Source: Zhihengliuella halotolerans
GTDB lineage: Bacteria > Actinomycetota > Actinomycetes > Actinomycetales > Micrococcaceae
Reading direction: 5' to 3'
Assembly: GCF_004217565.1 (NCBI RefSeq)
Contig: NZ_SHLA01000001.1
Span: 1,922,001 to 1,986,000 of the forward strand
DNA length: 64,000 bases
Part shown: positions 8,011 through 16,109 of the stretch, piece after piece
Layout of the letters: every line of letters begins with the position of its first letter
Position numbering within the stretch: position 1 is the first letter of the stretch
Position numbers and translations under genes: made by a program
The notes under the pieces: model-generated
The model's database searches: none
What the model saw: the letters and a program-made list of their open reading frames with translations, nothing else
What the model was told of the DNA's origin: nothing

Positions 8011-8619
8011 ATGGAACCAGACGACTACACCCCGAAACCCGGCGAGAAGGTCAGCACCGACCCCACCCAGATCCGCGCGCTCGCACACCCGACGCGACTG
8101 GCACTACTGGATTTCCTGGGCACCGTCACGCAGGCCACCGCCACCGAATGCGCCGAGGCGACCGGAGAGTCCGTCGCCAGCTGCTCGTTCCACCTGCGCT
8201 CCCTGGCGCAGCACGGATTCATCGAGCCCGGCGAGCGCTCCGGCCGCGAGAAGCCCTGGAAGAAGGTGTACGGCTCCTTCACCCAGGCCATCGATCCGGA
8301 CGAACCCGGCGGAGCGGACGCCGTCGCCGCCATGGGAGCTCTGTCGATTCGCCGCGAGGCCGAGCGGCTGCAGGACTTCATGGCCCAGCTGCCGTCCTTC
8401 ACGACCGAGGACGGCAATCGCAACGTCGTGACGACGTCGTCCTTCTACGCGACCGATGAGGAGATGGCCGACGTGCGCGAGGTCCTCCTCGGCCTCGCCG
8501 AGCGCTTCGCCGGCCGCGGCCAGGAGCCCGGCTCCCGTCCGGAGGGGTCGCGCCGGGTCCACCTGTTCGGCGCCCTCACCCTCGACGTCGCCGACGCCCG
8601 CCGCAAGGAACGCTCATGA
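8011..8619 (+). CDS. ArsR-type winged-helix repressor
   Basis: This 202-residue transcription factor probably represses its own operon with the adjacent MFS exporter. The winged-helix domain is at about residues 20-95: IRALAHPTRLALLDFLG, a recognition region TECAEATGESVASCSFHLRSLAQHGFIE, then a basic wing. The C-terminal half (about 100-195) is longer than in classic ArsR proteins and resembles the helical extension seen in YczE/SmtB-like regulators of drug exporters. No metal-binding ELCVCDL motif is visible, so the inducer is more likely organic. A perfect palindrome overlaps its promoter, and its stop overlaps the MFS start (ATGA). Confidence 0.85.
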   Translation: MEPDDYTPKPGEKVSTDPTQIRALAHPTRLALLDFLGTVTQATATECAEATGESVASCSFHLRSLAQHGFIEPGERSGREKPWKKVYGSFTQAIDPDEPGGADAVAAMGALSIRREAERLQDFMAQLPSFTTEDGNRNVVTTSSFYATDEEMADVREVLLGLAERFAGRGQEPGSRPEGSRRVHLFGALTLDVADARRKERS

Positions 8620-9881
8620 ACGAGCCGACTACTCCCGCGCCCACCGCGGAGGAAACGACGACGGACGCGCCGCCGTCGTCCAGACCCGCCCACGGCGGAA
8701 ACCGCGAGCTGCTCGCCCACCCCGGATACCGCCGGCTGCTCGCAGCCTGGACGGTCAGCAACCTCGGCGACTCCGCCCTGTACATCACGGCGGCGATCTG
8801 GATGAAGGTCATGACCGGCTCGGACGCGCTCGCCGCGAGCGTCTTCCTCGTCATGGGCGTGCCGGCGATCCTCTCGCCGTGGATCGGACTGCTGGCGGAC
8901 CGCGTGCCGCGGCGCGGGCTCATGATCGCGAACAACACGCTCACCGCGGCGGTGGTGCTCGCGCTGCTGTTCGTCGAGCCGAGCGGCTGGCTCTGGATCG
9001 TCTACGTCGTCATGGCGCTATACGCGACGTGCGGGTTCGTGAACGCCAGCGCGCAGTCGGGCCTGCTCAAGTCCCTGATGCCGACGCACCTGCTGGCTCC
9101 GGCCAACGGGATGTTCGCGAGCGTCGACCACGGCCTGCGGATCGTCGCCCCGCTCGCCGGCGCCGCGGTCTTCGGGCTGTGGGGCATGGCCCCGGTGGTC
9201 TACGCGACCGCGATTTTCTTCCTCCTCGGCGCGCTGCTGCTGCTGCGCGTCTCCCCCAGGCCGGTGGTGCGCGAGCACGAGGGCGATTCGCTCATGCGCC
9301 AGACGCTGGCCGGGTTCGGGGCGATCACCTCCCGCCCCGCCGTCCGCATCGCGACCGTCATCATGGGGCTGGCCTGCGTGGGTGGAGGGATGACGAATTC
9401 GACGACGTTCGCCGTTGTCGACCGCGGCCTGGGCCTGCCGCCGGAGGCGCTGAGCGTCGCCGTCGCGTTGCAGGGCGCCTTCTCGATCATCGCGGGGCTG
9501 AACGCCTCGAAGATCCTCAACCGGTTCGGGTTCGCCCGCACCCTCGGCTTCGGCGCGTTCGCGTTCGGCCTCGGCTACGCCGCGCAGACAACGGGCGTCC
9601 TCTGGCTGACGATCCTGGGCATCCTCCCCTTCGCCTTCGGCATCACCGTGGTCATCATCGCCGCGGCGACGATCCGACAACTCCAGCTTCCCGACCACCT
9701 GCAGGGGCGCGGCGCGGCAGCCGCGAATGTCTTCGCCAACGGCACGCAGACCCTCGCCGCCGGTTGCGCGGCGGCGGTCATCGACGTCGTCGACTTCCGC
9801 TACATCATCGCCGTCGGCGCACTCTTCGCGATGGCCGGGCTCGTGCCCGCGCTGCGTCGCCGCAAGGTGATCGACGTGTGA
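8616..9881 (+). CDS. MFS exporter paired with the ArsR-type repressor
   Basis: This 421-residue major facilitator protein has about 12 transmembrane helices in the cytoplasmic membrane and is probably a drug/proton antiporter. Features are a polar N-terminus, WTVSNLGDSALYITAAIW in helix 1, the loop motif GLLADRVPRRGLM between helices 2 and 3, and a long central loop after residue 200. The start codon overlaps the regulator's stop by 4 nt, so the two are translationally coupled. This coupling suggests its substrate or a relative induces the operon. The exact substrate cannot be read from the sequence. A 200-bp gap follows in which no gene is evident. Confidence 0.85.
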   Translation: MNEPTTPAPTAEETTTDAPPSSRPAHGGNRELLAHPGYRRLLAAWTVSNLGDSALYITAAIWMKVMTGSDALAASVFLVMGVPAILSPWIGLLADRVPRRGLMIANNTLTAAVVLALLFVEPSGWLWIVYVVMALYATCGFVNASAQSGLLKSLMPTHLLAPANGMFASVDHGLRIVAPLAGAAVFGLWGMAPVVYATAIFFLLGALLLLRVSPRPVVREHEGDSLMRQTLAGFGAITSRPAVRIATVIMGLACVGGGMTNSTTFAVVDRGLGLPPEALSVAVALQGAFSIIAGLNASKILNRFGFARTLGFGAFAFGLGYAAQTTGVLWLTILGILPFAFGITVVIIAAATIRQLQLPDHLQGRGAAAANVFANGTQTLAAGCAAAVIDVVDFRYIIAVGALFAMAGLVPALRRRKVIDV

Positions 9882-10057
9882 AGGGCGCACCGCCAACGAC
9901 AGGTCGCCCGCGACCTGACTCCCACGGCTTCGGCGCACCGAGATCCACGTAGGCATCCCGCGGGCGCCAGATGCCCACCCTCGAGGATTCCCACATCGGC
10001 CTCGGCGCCGGCTATACGGCGATTCTCGTTGACCCGCGTTGCTATATAGACAGCCGT

Positions 10058-10080
10058 ACTAGTTAGAGCTACTATCTAGT
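10058..10080 (+). promoter_or_regulatory. Operator dyad over the PadR promoter
   Basis: A 23-bp imperfect palindrome has arms ACTAGTTAG (10058-10066) and CTATCTAGT (10072-10080), complementary at 8 of 9 positions. It covers the likely -10 box TACTAT (10070-10075), which is 6 nt before the PadR ATG. PadR proteins usually bind such sites over their own promoter. Confidence 0.6.
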
Positions 10081-10081
10081 C

Positions 10082-10450
10082 ATGTCCGACACCGAACAAC
10101 GCTGGCCGAGTGAGTGGATGCGCGGCGTGCTAGGCACGTGTGTCCTCCGCACCTTAGATGACGGCCCCATCTACGGGTACGCAATCGCCCAGCGTCTGGC
10201 CGAGTCCGGGCTGGGTGTTGTGAAAGGTGGCACCCTGTACCCCTTGCTCACGCGGCTAGAAGAAGCCGGCTGGGTGACCGCCGAGTGGCGTGCCGGTGAG
10301 GCCGGGCCCGGCCGAAAGTACTACGTCCTGACCGACGACGGTCGCTCCGAGCTCAAATCCAGCGAGCAACGCTGGGCGGAATTCGCGGATCTCACTCGCC
10401 ACTTCATCGCCACCGGCAGAGGCCGCACCGACACCACGGAAGAGGAATGA
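10082..10450 (+). CDS. PadR family transcriptional regulator
   Basis: This 122-residue protein is a PadR-type winged helix (residues about 14-85) with the diagnostic GPIYGYAIAQRL and GTLYPLLTRLEEAGWV segments and a short C-terminal dimerisation helix. It is a typical small subfamily-2 PadR. Its ATG follows a TACTAT box by 6 nt, and a 23-bp dyad covers that box, so autorepression is likely. The stop overlaps the next gene by 4 nt. PadR paired with a HAAS/DUF1700-type membrane protein is a recurring arrangement in Gram-positive bacteria; the signal sensed is unknown. Confidence 0.9.
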   Translation: MSDTEQRWPSEWMRGVLGTCVLRTLDDGPIYGYAIAQRLAESGLGVVKGGTLYPLLTRLEEAGWVTAEWRAGEAGPGRKYYVLTDDGRSELKSSEQRWAEFADLTRHFIATGRGRTDTTEEE

Positions 10451-11253
10451 CGATGGGACTCCCCAGAGTGAACAAACTGCACACCCGGCCGACGTCGCTC
10501 GAGGAACAGTTCGCGCCCCACGTCGAGACGAAGTGGGCCGGTGACATGATCTTGGAACTGCGTCTACGCGGCGTCGACGGTACCCGCATCGGAGATGCCC
10601 TCGCTGAGGTCAACTCACATTGTGCGGAGAGCGGCGAGCGGCCGGAAGACACGTTCGGTGATCCCGTCACCTACGCCCGCAGCTTGAAGCTTCCCTCCGT
10701 CGAGGACACTGCCATCGTCATGGTGCGCGTCGTCGCGCCCGTCCTCGTTCAGATCCTGGGCATGCTTCTGCTGCTCTGGAGCTTCACCGACTGGCGCCGC
10801 GGCAGCCTCTTCAATCTCACATCCGGCGAGGCTCTCATCGCTGCGACCCTGACCGTGGAGGTCATCGCGGTAGCTCTACTGGCCCAGCCCGTGCTGCGGT
10901 TCCTCGTTCGGCACCCTGTCCTGACGTTTGGCGCCTTGGTGCTGAACATGGGGCTCTTCGTATTCGCCGCGGCGATCTGGGACAACGTCGTCGCGGAGTT
11001 CCCGCCGATGTGGGCTCTGACGCTGGGGGCGGCGGCAATGCTCGGCGGATTGATGTGGGGCTTCTTCGGGCGCACCGGCCTAAACTCCCCGGATGATCCG
11101 ATCGAGTCGCCGCTGTCTGGCCCGTTGCCGAACGCTGCCGCCGGAGACACCAAGCGCCGACTCCGCCGGAGCCCGTGGGAAACTTTCTTGCCACTGATGA
11201 TCCCCATCGCCACTGCGCTGCAGCTGGCCATGGGCTGGTTGTTGATCCGGTAG
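10447..11253 (+). CDS. HAAS/DUF1700-type membrane protein partner of PadR
   Basis: This 268-residue protein has a cytoplasmic N-terminal helical domain (about residues 18-82) resembling the HAAS/DUF1700 domain found next to PadR regulators. It contains ELRLRGVDGTRIGDALAEV and the TFGDPVTYARSL signature. About five transmembrane segments follow between residues 90 and 266, and a basic cytoplasmic loop lies before the last helix. Its ATG overlaps the PadR stop. The family arrangement suggests that the membrane part senses envelope state and the N-terminal domain communicates with PadR, but this is inference. Confidence 0.75.
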   Translation: MTMGLPRVNKLHTRPTSLEEQFAPHVETKWAGDMILELRLRGVDGTRIGDALAEVNSHCAESGERPEDTFGDPVTYARSLKLPSVEDTAIVMVRVVAPVLVQILGMLLLLWSFTDWRRGSLFNLTSGEALIAATLTVEVIAVALLAQPVLRFLVRHPVLTFGALVLNMGLFVFAAAIWDNVVAEFPPMWALTLGAAAMLGGLMWGFFGRTGLNSPDDPIESPLSGPLPNAAAGDTKRRLRRSPWETFLPLMIPIATALQLAMGWLLIR

Positions 11254-11333
11254 CAGCGGCGCTGCGGCAGCCACGTTCGAGCCCGAGGTCCTCGGGGCGA
11301 CTCCACTCTCGACGGCGTACAAGACGAAAAGCA

Positions 11334-11363
11334 TGCGACGCGGCTCCAGGAACCGTCGTCGCA
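11334..11363. terminator. Bidirectional terminator between convergent genes
   Basis: The stem TGCGACGCGG (11334-11343) pairs with CCGTCGTCGCA (11353-11363) with one bulged base. A CCTTT run lies on the right and an AAAAG run on the left, which is CTTTT for the minus strand. It sits between the ends of the HAAS-type gene and the BASS transporter. Confidence 0.6.
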
Positions 11364-11387
11364 CGCCTTTCGTCTGCGTCGGGAATA

Positions 11388-12350
11388 CTAGCGGCGGCGC
11401 CAGAAGGCCGCCACGAGCGCACCAGAGACGTTGTGCCAGACGGAGAAGATCGCGCCCGGCAGCGCGGCCTCCGGGGCGAAGTACTGGCCGGCCAGGCCTG
11501 CGGCGAGGCCCGAGTTCTGCATGCCGACCTCGACAGCCATCGTCCGCCGCGAGGCGACGGGCAGGCCGAAGAGGCGTCCGACGGCGTAGCCCAGGCTCAG
11601 CCCGGCCGCGTTGTGCAGCACGACAGCCAGCAGGATCAGCAGGCCGGCCGCGAAGATCGCGTCCGCGCTGCGGGCCACCACGACGACGACCACGAACGTG
11701 ATCGCCGCGACCGAGACCCACGGCAGCGCGGGCAGCGCGGCCTCGACCAGGCGCGGGAAGAGCGTGCGCAGCAGCAGCCCGCCGAGCACGGGGATGAGCA
11801 CGATCTGGACGATCGAGAAGGCCATGGACCCGGCCTCGACCGGCAGATACTGCCCCGCCAGCCAGAGCGTGAGCAACGGGGTCAGTAGCGGCGCCAGCAG
11901 AGTGGAGACGCTCGTCATCGCCACCGACAGCGCCACGTTGCCGCGTCCGAGGTACGCGACGACGTTCGACGCCGTGCCGCCCGGGGCGCAGCCGACGAGG
12001 ATCACGCCGGCCGCAAGCGCCGGGTCCAGGTTCAGCGCCACGGCGATCGCCCAGCCGATGAGGGGCATGAGGCCGTACTGCGCGAGCACACCGAGCGCGA
12101 CGGGCAGCGGGTGGCGGAAGACCACTGCGAAGTCCGGGAAGGACAGAGTCAGCCCCATGCCGAACATGATGACCATGAGCAGGGGGTTGATCAAGAACGC
12201 GAGGTCGACGAACGGCGTCGGCACGGCCAGAGCGAGCGCGCCGCCGCCGATGATGAGCAGCGGGAAGAGGGTCACGGCGATTCGGGCGCCGCGATCCTGT
12301 CGTGAGGTGCTCTCCGCGGACACGGGAGAGCTCGATTGTTCGTTGGGCAT
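11388..12350 (-). CDS. BASS-family (bile acid:sodium symporter-like) transporter
   Basis: This 320-residue secondary transporter has about 9-10 helices. It shows PLLMVIMFGMGLTL in an early helix, the helix-breaking segment VGCAPGGTASNVVAYLGRGNVALSV and a later TMAVEVGMQNSGLAAGLA. Both are the unwound crossover regions typical of BASS proteins such as the ASBT/YocS group. The real substrate in bacteria is often an organic anion or pantoate-like acid and cannot be assigned here. The start at 12350 is chosen over a longer frame because CAGAGT (12358-12363) lies 7 nt upstream, in the leaderless pattern. Confidence 0.85.
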   Translation of the reverse strand: MPNEQSSSPVSAESTSRQDRGARIAVTLFPLLIIGGGALALAVPTPFVDLAFLINPLLMVIMFGMGLTLSFPDFAVVFRHPLPVALGVLAQYGLMPLIGWAIAVALNLDPALAAGVILVGCAPGGTASNVVAYLGRGNVALSVAMTSVSTLLAPLLTPLLTLWLAGQYLPVEAGSMAFSIVQIVLIPVLGGLLLRTLFPRLVEAALPALPWVSVAAITFVVVVVVARSADAIFAAGLLILLAVVLHNAAGLSLGYAVGRLFGLPVASRRTMAVEVGMQNSGLAAGLAGQYFAPEAALPGAIFSVWHNVSGALVAAFWRRR

Positions 12351-12512
12351 GGGCTCAACTCTGGCACCGGCGGTGCTCCGGCAGGAACACGACCACGCTT
12401 TTGTGACGGCCTCGATCACTCCCTGAGGCATGGATCGGGCCGTTCGGGCGTTGAACTACCCTTGAAGGGGCCTTTCGCGCCCACTCGCATCACGTGAAGG
12501 AAACCAGGTCTC

Positions 12513-14171
12513 ATGCAGAAGTCCCGCAGGCGCGCTGCCGCGTCCGCCGCCGTCGTCCTCGCCTCGGCTCTCGCCCTCTCCGCCTGCTCGGCAGGGGCAC
12601 CGGAACCCGCACCCCTCGAGCCCGTCGCCGGCGGCACGCTCGTCTACGCGTCGGGCGACGCGGAGCCGGACTGCCTCGACCCGCACGTCGGCGGCAACTA
12701 CCCGCAGGCCCTGCTGGCCTCGCAGTTCCTCGAGACGCTCTACACGAAGGACCAGGACGGCGAGGTCGTGCCCTGGCTCGCGTCAGGGGCGGACGTGTCC
12801 GACGACGGCACCACCATCACGCTGCACCTGCGCGACGGCATCGAGTTCACGGACGGCGCGCCTTTCGACGCCGAGGCCGTCAAGGCCAACATCGAGCACG
12901 TCCTCGACCCGGCGACCACGTCGTCGACGGGCTATCTCGCGATGCAGAAGGTCGCGTCCATGGAGGTCGTCGACGCGGCCACCCTGCGCCTGGACCTCTC
13001 GGCACCGGACGCCGCGCTCTTCGAGTCCTTCACCCAGCCCTGGAACGCGATGATGTCGCCGGCTGGCCTGGAGCGCAGCCAGGAGGAGAACTGCGCCGCC
13101 CCGATCGGCACCGGGCCCTTCGTCGTCGAGGACTGGCAGCGCCAGGACGCTGTGACGCTGGTCCGCAACGAGAACTACACCGTCCCGAATCCCGCGGCCA
13201 CCGCCGATCCGGAGCATACCGGTGCCGCCTACCTCGAGGGCATCGAGTGGCGATTCGTGCCCGAGTCCGCGACGCGCTACTCGGCGCTGCAGGGCGGGAC
13301 CGTCGACATGATCGACAACGCCCAGCCCGATACCATCGCCTCCGCTGCGGAGTCCGCCGACATCGAGCACCTCGACGCTCCCCGTCCGGGAGCCTCCAAC
13401 CGGATCGAGCTGAACTCCTCAAAAGCCCCCTTCGACGACGCCCGGGTCCGCGAGGCCTTCGTCCGCGCCGTCGATGTCGACTCCGCCGACGACTCCCTGT
13501 TCTTCGGCAGCGCCGAACGCTCCTACTCCCCGCTGTCCTCGGTCGAGCCCATGGGCTACGCCGACGAGTCGCTGTTCGCCCGTGATCCCGAGGAGGCCGC
13601 TCGCCTGCTGGACGAGGCCGGATGGAGAGAGACCGACGACGCCGGCTACCGGGTCAAGGACGGCGAGCGCCTGAGCGTGCACCTGCCCGTCTCGACCAAC
13701 CAGTCGGTGCCCGCCGAGCAGTCCTTGTTCGAGCAGCTGCAGGCCACCGCCAAGGAGTCCGGCATCGAGGTCACCACCGAGCTGCTGGATCTGGGCAGCT
13801 GGTACGGCGCGCTCGGCGAACACGACTACGACCTGGTTTCCGCCCCGTACACGAAGGTCGGTCCGGACGTGCTGCGGATCCTCTTCCACTCGGATTCGAC
13901 CGTGCCGGCCCCGTCCGGCTACTTCGCCAACCACGCGATGGTCCGTGAGGCGGCGATCGACGCCGCCCTCGAGGAGGCCGCCAGTGCCGACGACCCCGAG
14001 GTGCGAGCCGCGCTCTACGCGGAGGTCCAGGCGAAGGTGCTCGAGGGGTACTACATCCTGCCGCTCTACGACCAGCAGAACCACTTCCTCTACCGCGCCG
14101 GCCTGCACGGGGTCGGCGAGACAACGGCCGTCGCCACCCCGGTCTTCCACAACGCCTGGCTGGCCGACTGA
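12513..14171 (+). CDS. Peptide/nickel-type ABC substrate-binding lipoprotein
   Basis: This 552-residue solute-binding protein of family 5 (DppA/OppA/NikA) is lipid-anchored outside the membrane. It has an N-terminal signal with lipobox LSAC (C25), GGTLVYASGDAEPDCLDPH at the mature start, and the family segment SDDGTTITLHLRDGIEFTDGAPFDAEAVKANIEHV. It opens a four-gene operon with two permeases and a fused double ATPase. A GAAGGAAA element precedes the ATG, and TACCCT at 12457-12462 could be its -10 box, leaving a leader of about 45 nt. The ligand (peptide, nickel complex or other) is not determined by sequence alone. Confidence 0.9.
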   Translation: MQKSRRRAAASAAVVLASALALSACSAGAPEPAPLEPVAGGTLVYASGDAEPDCLDPHVGGNYPQALLASQFLETLYTKDQDGEVVPWLASGADVSDDGTTITLHLRDGIEFTDGAPFDAEAVKANIEHVLDPATTSSTGYLAMQKVASMEVVDAATLRLDLSAPDAALFESFTQPWNAMMSPAGLERSQEENCAAPIGTGPFVVEDWQRQDAVTLVRNENYTVPNPAATADPEHTGAAYLEGIEWRFVPESATRYSALQGGTVDMIDNAQPDTIASAAESADIEHLDAPRPGASNRIELNSSKAPFDDARVREAFVRAVDVDSADDSLFFGSAERSYSPLSSVEPMGYADESLFARDPEEAARLLDEAGWRETDDAGYRVKDGERLSVHLPVSTNQSVPAEQSLFEQLQATAKESGIEVTTELLDLGSWYGALGEHDYDLVSAPYTKVGPDVLRILFHSDSTVPAPSGYFANHAMVREAAIDAALEEAASADDPEVRAALYAEVQAKVLEGYYILPLYDQQNHFLYRAGLHGVGETTAVATPVFHNAWLAD

Positions 14172-14211
14172 CCCGCCGGCGGGTCCTTCGCCGGGCCCGC
14201 CGAGACGACCC

Positions 14212-15216
14212 ATGAGATATCTGCGCTGGCTGCTCACTCGCCTGGCCGGAGGGCTGTTCGTCCTCTGGGCCGTCGCCACGCTCGTTTTCATCGGCATCCG
14301 GCTGGTGCCCGGGGACCCGGTCGAGGCGATCGTCGGGGGCCCCGGGTCGCAGGCCGGCCCCGAGGCGTTCGCCCTCGCGCGCGCCGAATACGGTCTCGAC
14401 CAGCCGCTGCCCGTGCAGTACGGGACGATGCTCGCGAATCTGGCGAGCGGCGACCTCGGCACGAGCTATTCGCTCAAGGCACCCGTCGCCGAGGTCGTCG
14501 CCGAGCAGCTGCCGGGCACGCTCACCCTCGCGTTTCTCGCCTGGGCTCTTGCCTGGGTGCTCGCCGTGGCGGCCGCCCTCTTCACCGCCCTCGCGGCGGG
14601 TCCGCGCTTGGCCCACCTCGCTGACGCGCTCGGCTCCGGACTGGAGATCCTCGCCGCGGCGGTACCGCACTTCTGGCTCGGCAGCATCCTGGTCCTCGTC
14701 TTCGCGACGGGGCTCGGCTGGCTGCCGCCGGTCGCCACCGACTCGGCCGCCGGGCTCGTGCTGCCCGTCGCGACGCTCGCCCTCCCGCTCGCAGGCTTCC
14801 TCGGCCAGGTCATGCGCGAATCCCTCGCGACCGCGCTGGCCAGCCCCTTCGCCCTCGCCGCCCGGGCCCGCGGCGAGTCCGAGGCTGACGTCCTCCTGCG
14901 CCACGGACTGCGGCACGCGGCCCTGCCCGGTATCTCGCTCTCCGGCTGGGCGCTGGGATCGCTGATCTCGGGCGCCGTCGTCGTCGAGGCCCTGTTCGCC
15001 CGCGGCGGCCTCGGCCGCACCCTGCTCTCCGCCGTCACGGTGCGCGACATCCCGCTCGTCACGGGCGTGGTCCTCGTCTCGGCGTTGACCTACGTCGTGG
15101 TCATGGCCGCGGCCGACGTCGTCGAGCGCCTCGTCGACCCGCGCCCGGGATCCGCCCGCACGACGGCGTTGCGCGCCTCCACCCCCCAGCCAGCCCCCGC
15201 GGGTGGTCGCCCGTGA
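14212..15216 (+). CDS. ABC permease, DppB type
   Basis: This 334-residue permease of the Dpp/Opp family has six helices. The first helix (about residues 10-30) is followed by a large periplasmic loop beginning RLVPGDPVEAIVGGPG. The EAA coupling motif AARARGESEADVLLRHGLRHAALP contacts the ATPase. The open frame extends upstream into the binding-protein gene, but the ATG at 14212 gives the canonical MRYLRWLLTRL start, 40 nt after the previous stop. It forms the channel together with the DppC-type partner, which overlaps it by 4 nt (GTGA). Confidence 0.9.
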   Translation: MRYLRWLLTRLAGGLFVLWAVATLVFIGIRLVPGDPVEAIVGGPGSQAGPEAFALARAEYGLDQPLPVQYGTMLANLASGDLGTSYSLKAPVAEVVAEQLPGTLTLAFLAWALAWVLAVAAALFTALAAGPRLAHLADALGSGLEILAAAVPHFWLGSILVLVFATGLGWLPPVATDSAAGLVLPVATLALPLAGFLGQVMRESLATALASPFALAARARGESEADVLLRHGLRHAALPGISLSGWALGSLISGAVVVEALFARGGLGRTLLSAVTVRDIPLVTGVVLVSALTYVVVMAAADVVERLVDPRPGSARTTALRASTPQPAPAGGRP

Positions 15217-16109
15217 GCGCGCCGTCCTCGCCCGTGGTGCGCGCCGGCGCCGTCGGGCTCGCCCGGGCGTCCGCGGCGGCAGGCGCCCTGCCCGCGCTGG
15301 TAGCGGCCGCCGTCGTCGTGCTGCTCGCCGCCGCAGTGGCGGTGCCGGGCTGGTTGGCCCCGTTGGACCCGCTCGGCATCGACCCGGCCTCCGCGTTCAG
15401 CGCGCCCGGGCCGGGTCACGTGTTCGGCACGGACGAGTCGGGCCGGGACGTCTACACGCGGATCGTGCACGGGGCGCGCGACTCGCTGACGATCGGCGTC
15501 GCCGCGACCGGGGTCGGGCTGGGGCTCGCGCTGCTGCTCGGGGTGCCCGCCGGGCTCACCGCGGGCCGGCGCGGGCGCCGCGTGCATCCGGCGTGGATCG
15601 ACGCGTCGATCTCCCGCGTGCTCGAGGTGCTCTTCGCGCTGCCGGGGCTGCTGCTCGCGCTGGTATTCATCGCGTTCGCCGGCCCGGGCGTGACGACGAC
15701 GGTCGTGGCGGTCGGCCTGTCGACGGCGCCCGGGTACGCGCGCATCATCCGCGCCCAGGTCGTGCGGCTGCGCGATGCGGAGATGGTGCAGGCCGCGCGC
15801 GTGCTCGGACGCTCGCGCACAAGGATTCTGCTGCGGCACCTGCTCCCGAACGCGCTCGGTCCCGTAGCCGTGCTGGCGACTCTGGGGGTCGGGCAGGCGG
15901 TCGTGTGGGCGTCGGCGCTGAGCTTCCTCGGGCTCGGCACCCCACCGCCTGCGCCCGAGTGGGGTGCCATGCTCTCGGCCGGGCGCACCTACCTGACAGT
16001 CGCCTGGTGGATGACGGTCTTCCCTGGGCTCGCGATCGTGCTGGTCGCCGCGTCCGCGACCGTTCTGGGACGCTGGTTGCAGCGGCGCGCGGAAGGGATC
16101 GCCGCGTGA
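15213..16109 (+). CDS. ABC permease, DppC type
   Basis: This 298-residue second permease has a hydrophobic N-terminal helix. The family sequence HVFGTDESGRDVYTRIVHGARDSL lies before helix 2, and the EAA motif QAARVLGRSRTRILLRHLLPNAL lies before the fifth helix. The GTG start overlaps the DppB stop, and its own stop overlaps the ATPase start in the same GTGA manner, so all three membrane-complex genes are translationally coupled. It pairs with the DppB-type subunit to form the translocation pore. Confidence 0.9.
   Translation: MSAPSSPVVRAGAVGLARASAAAGALPALVAAAVVVLLAAAVAVPGWLAPLDPLGIDPASAFSAPGPGHVFGTDESGRDVYTRIVHGARDSLTIGVAATGVGLGLALLLGVPAGLTAGRRGRRVHPAWIDASISRVLEVLFALPGLLLALVFIAFAGPGVTTTVVAVGLSTAPGYARIIRAQVVRLRDAEMVQAARVLGRSRTRILLRHLLPNALGPVAVLATLGVGQAVVWASALSFLGLGTPPPAPEWGAMLSAGRTYLTVAWWMTVFPGLAIVLVAASATVLGRWLQRRAEGIAA

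Noticed and set aside
9882-10057. Possible short gene remnant between the MFS and PadR genes
   Set aside because: Short frames on the minus strand show no family pattern and no ribosome-binding site.
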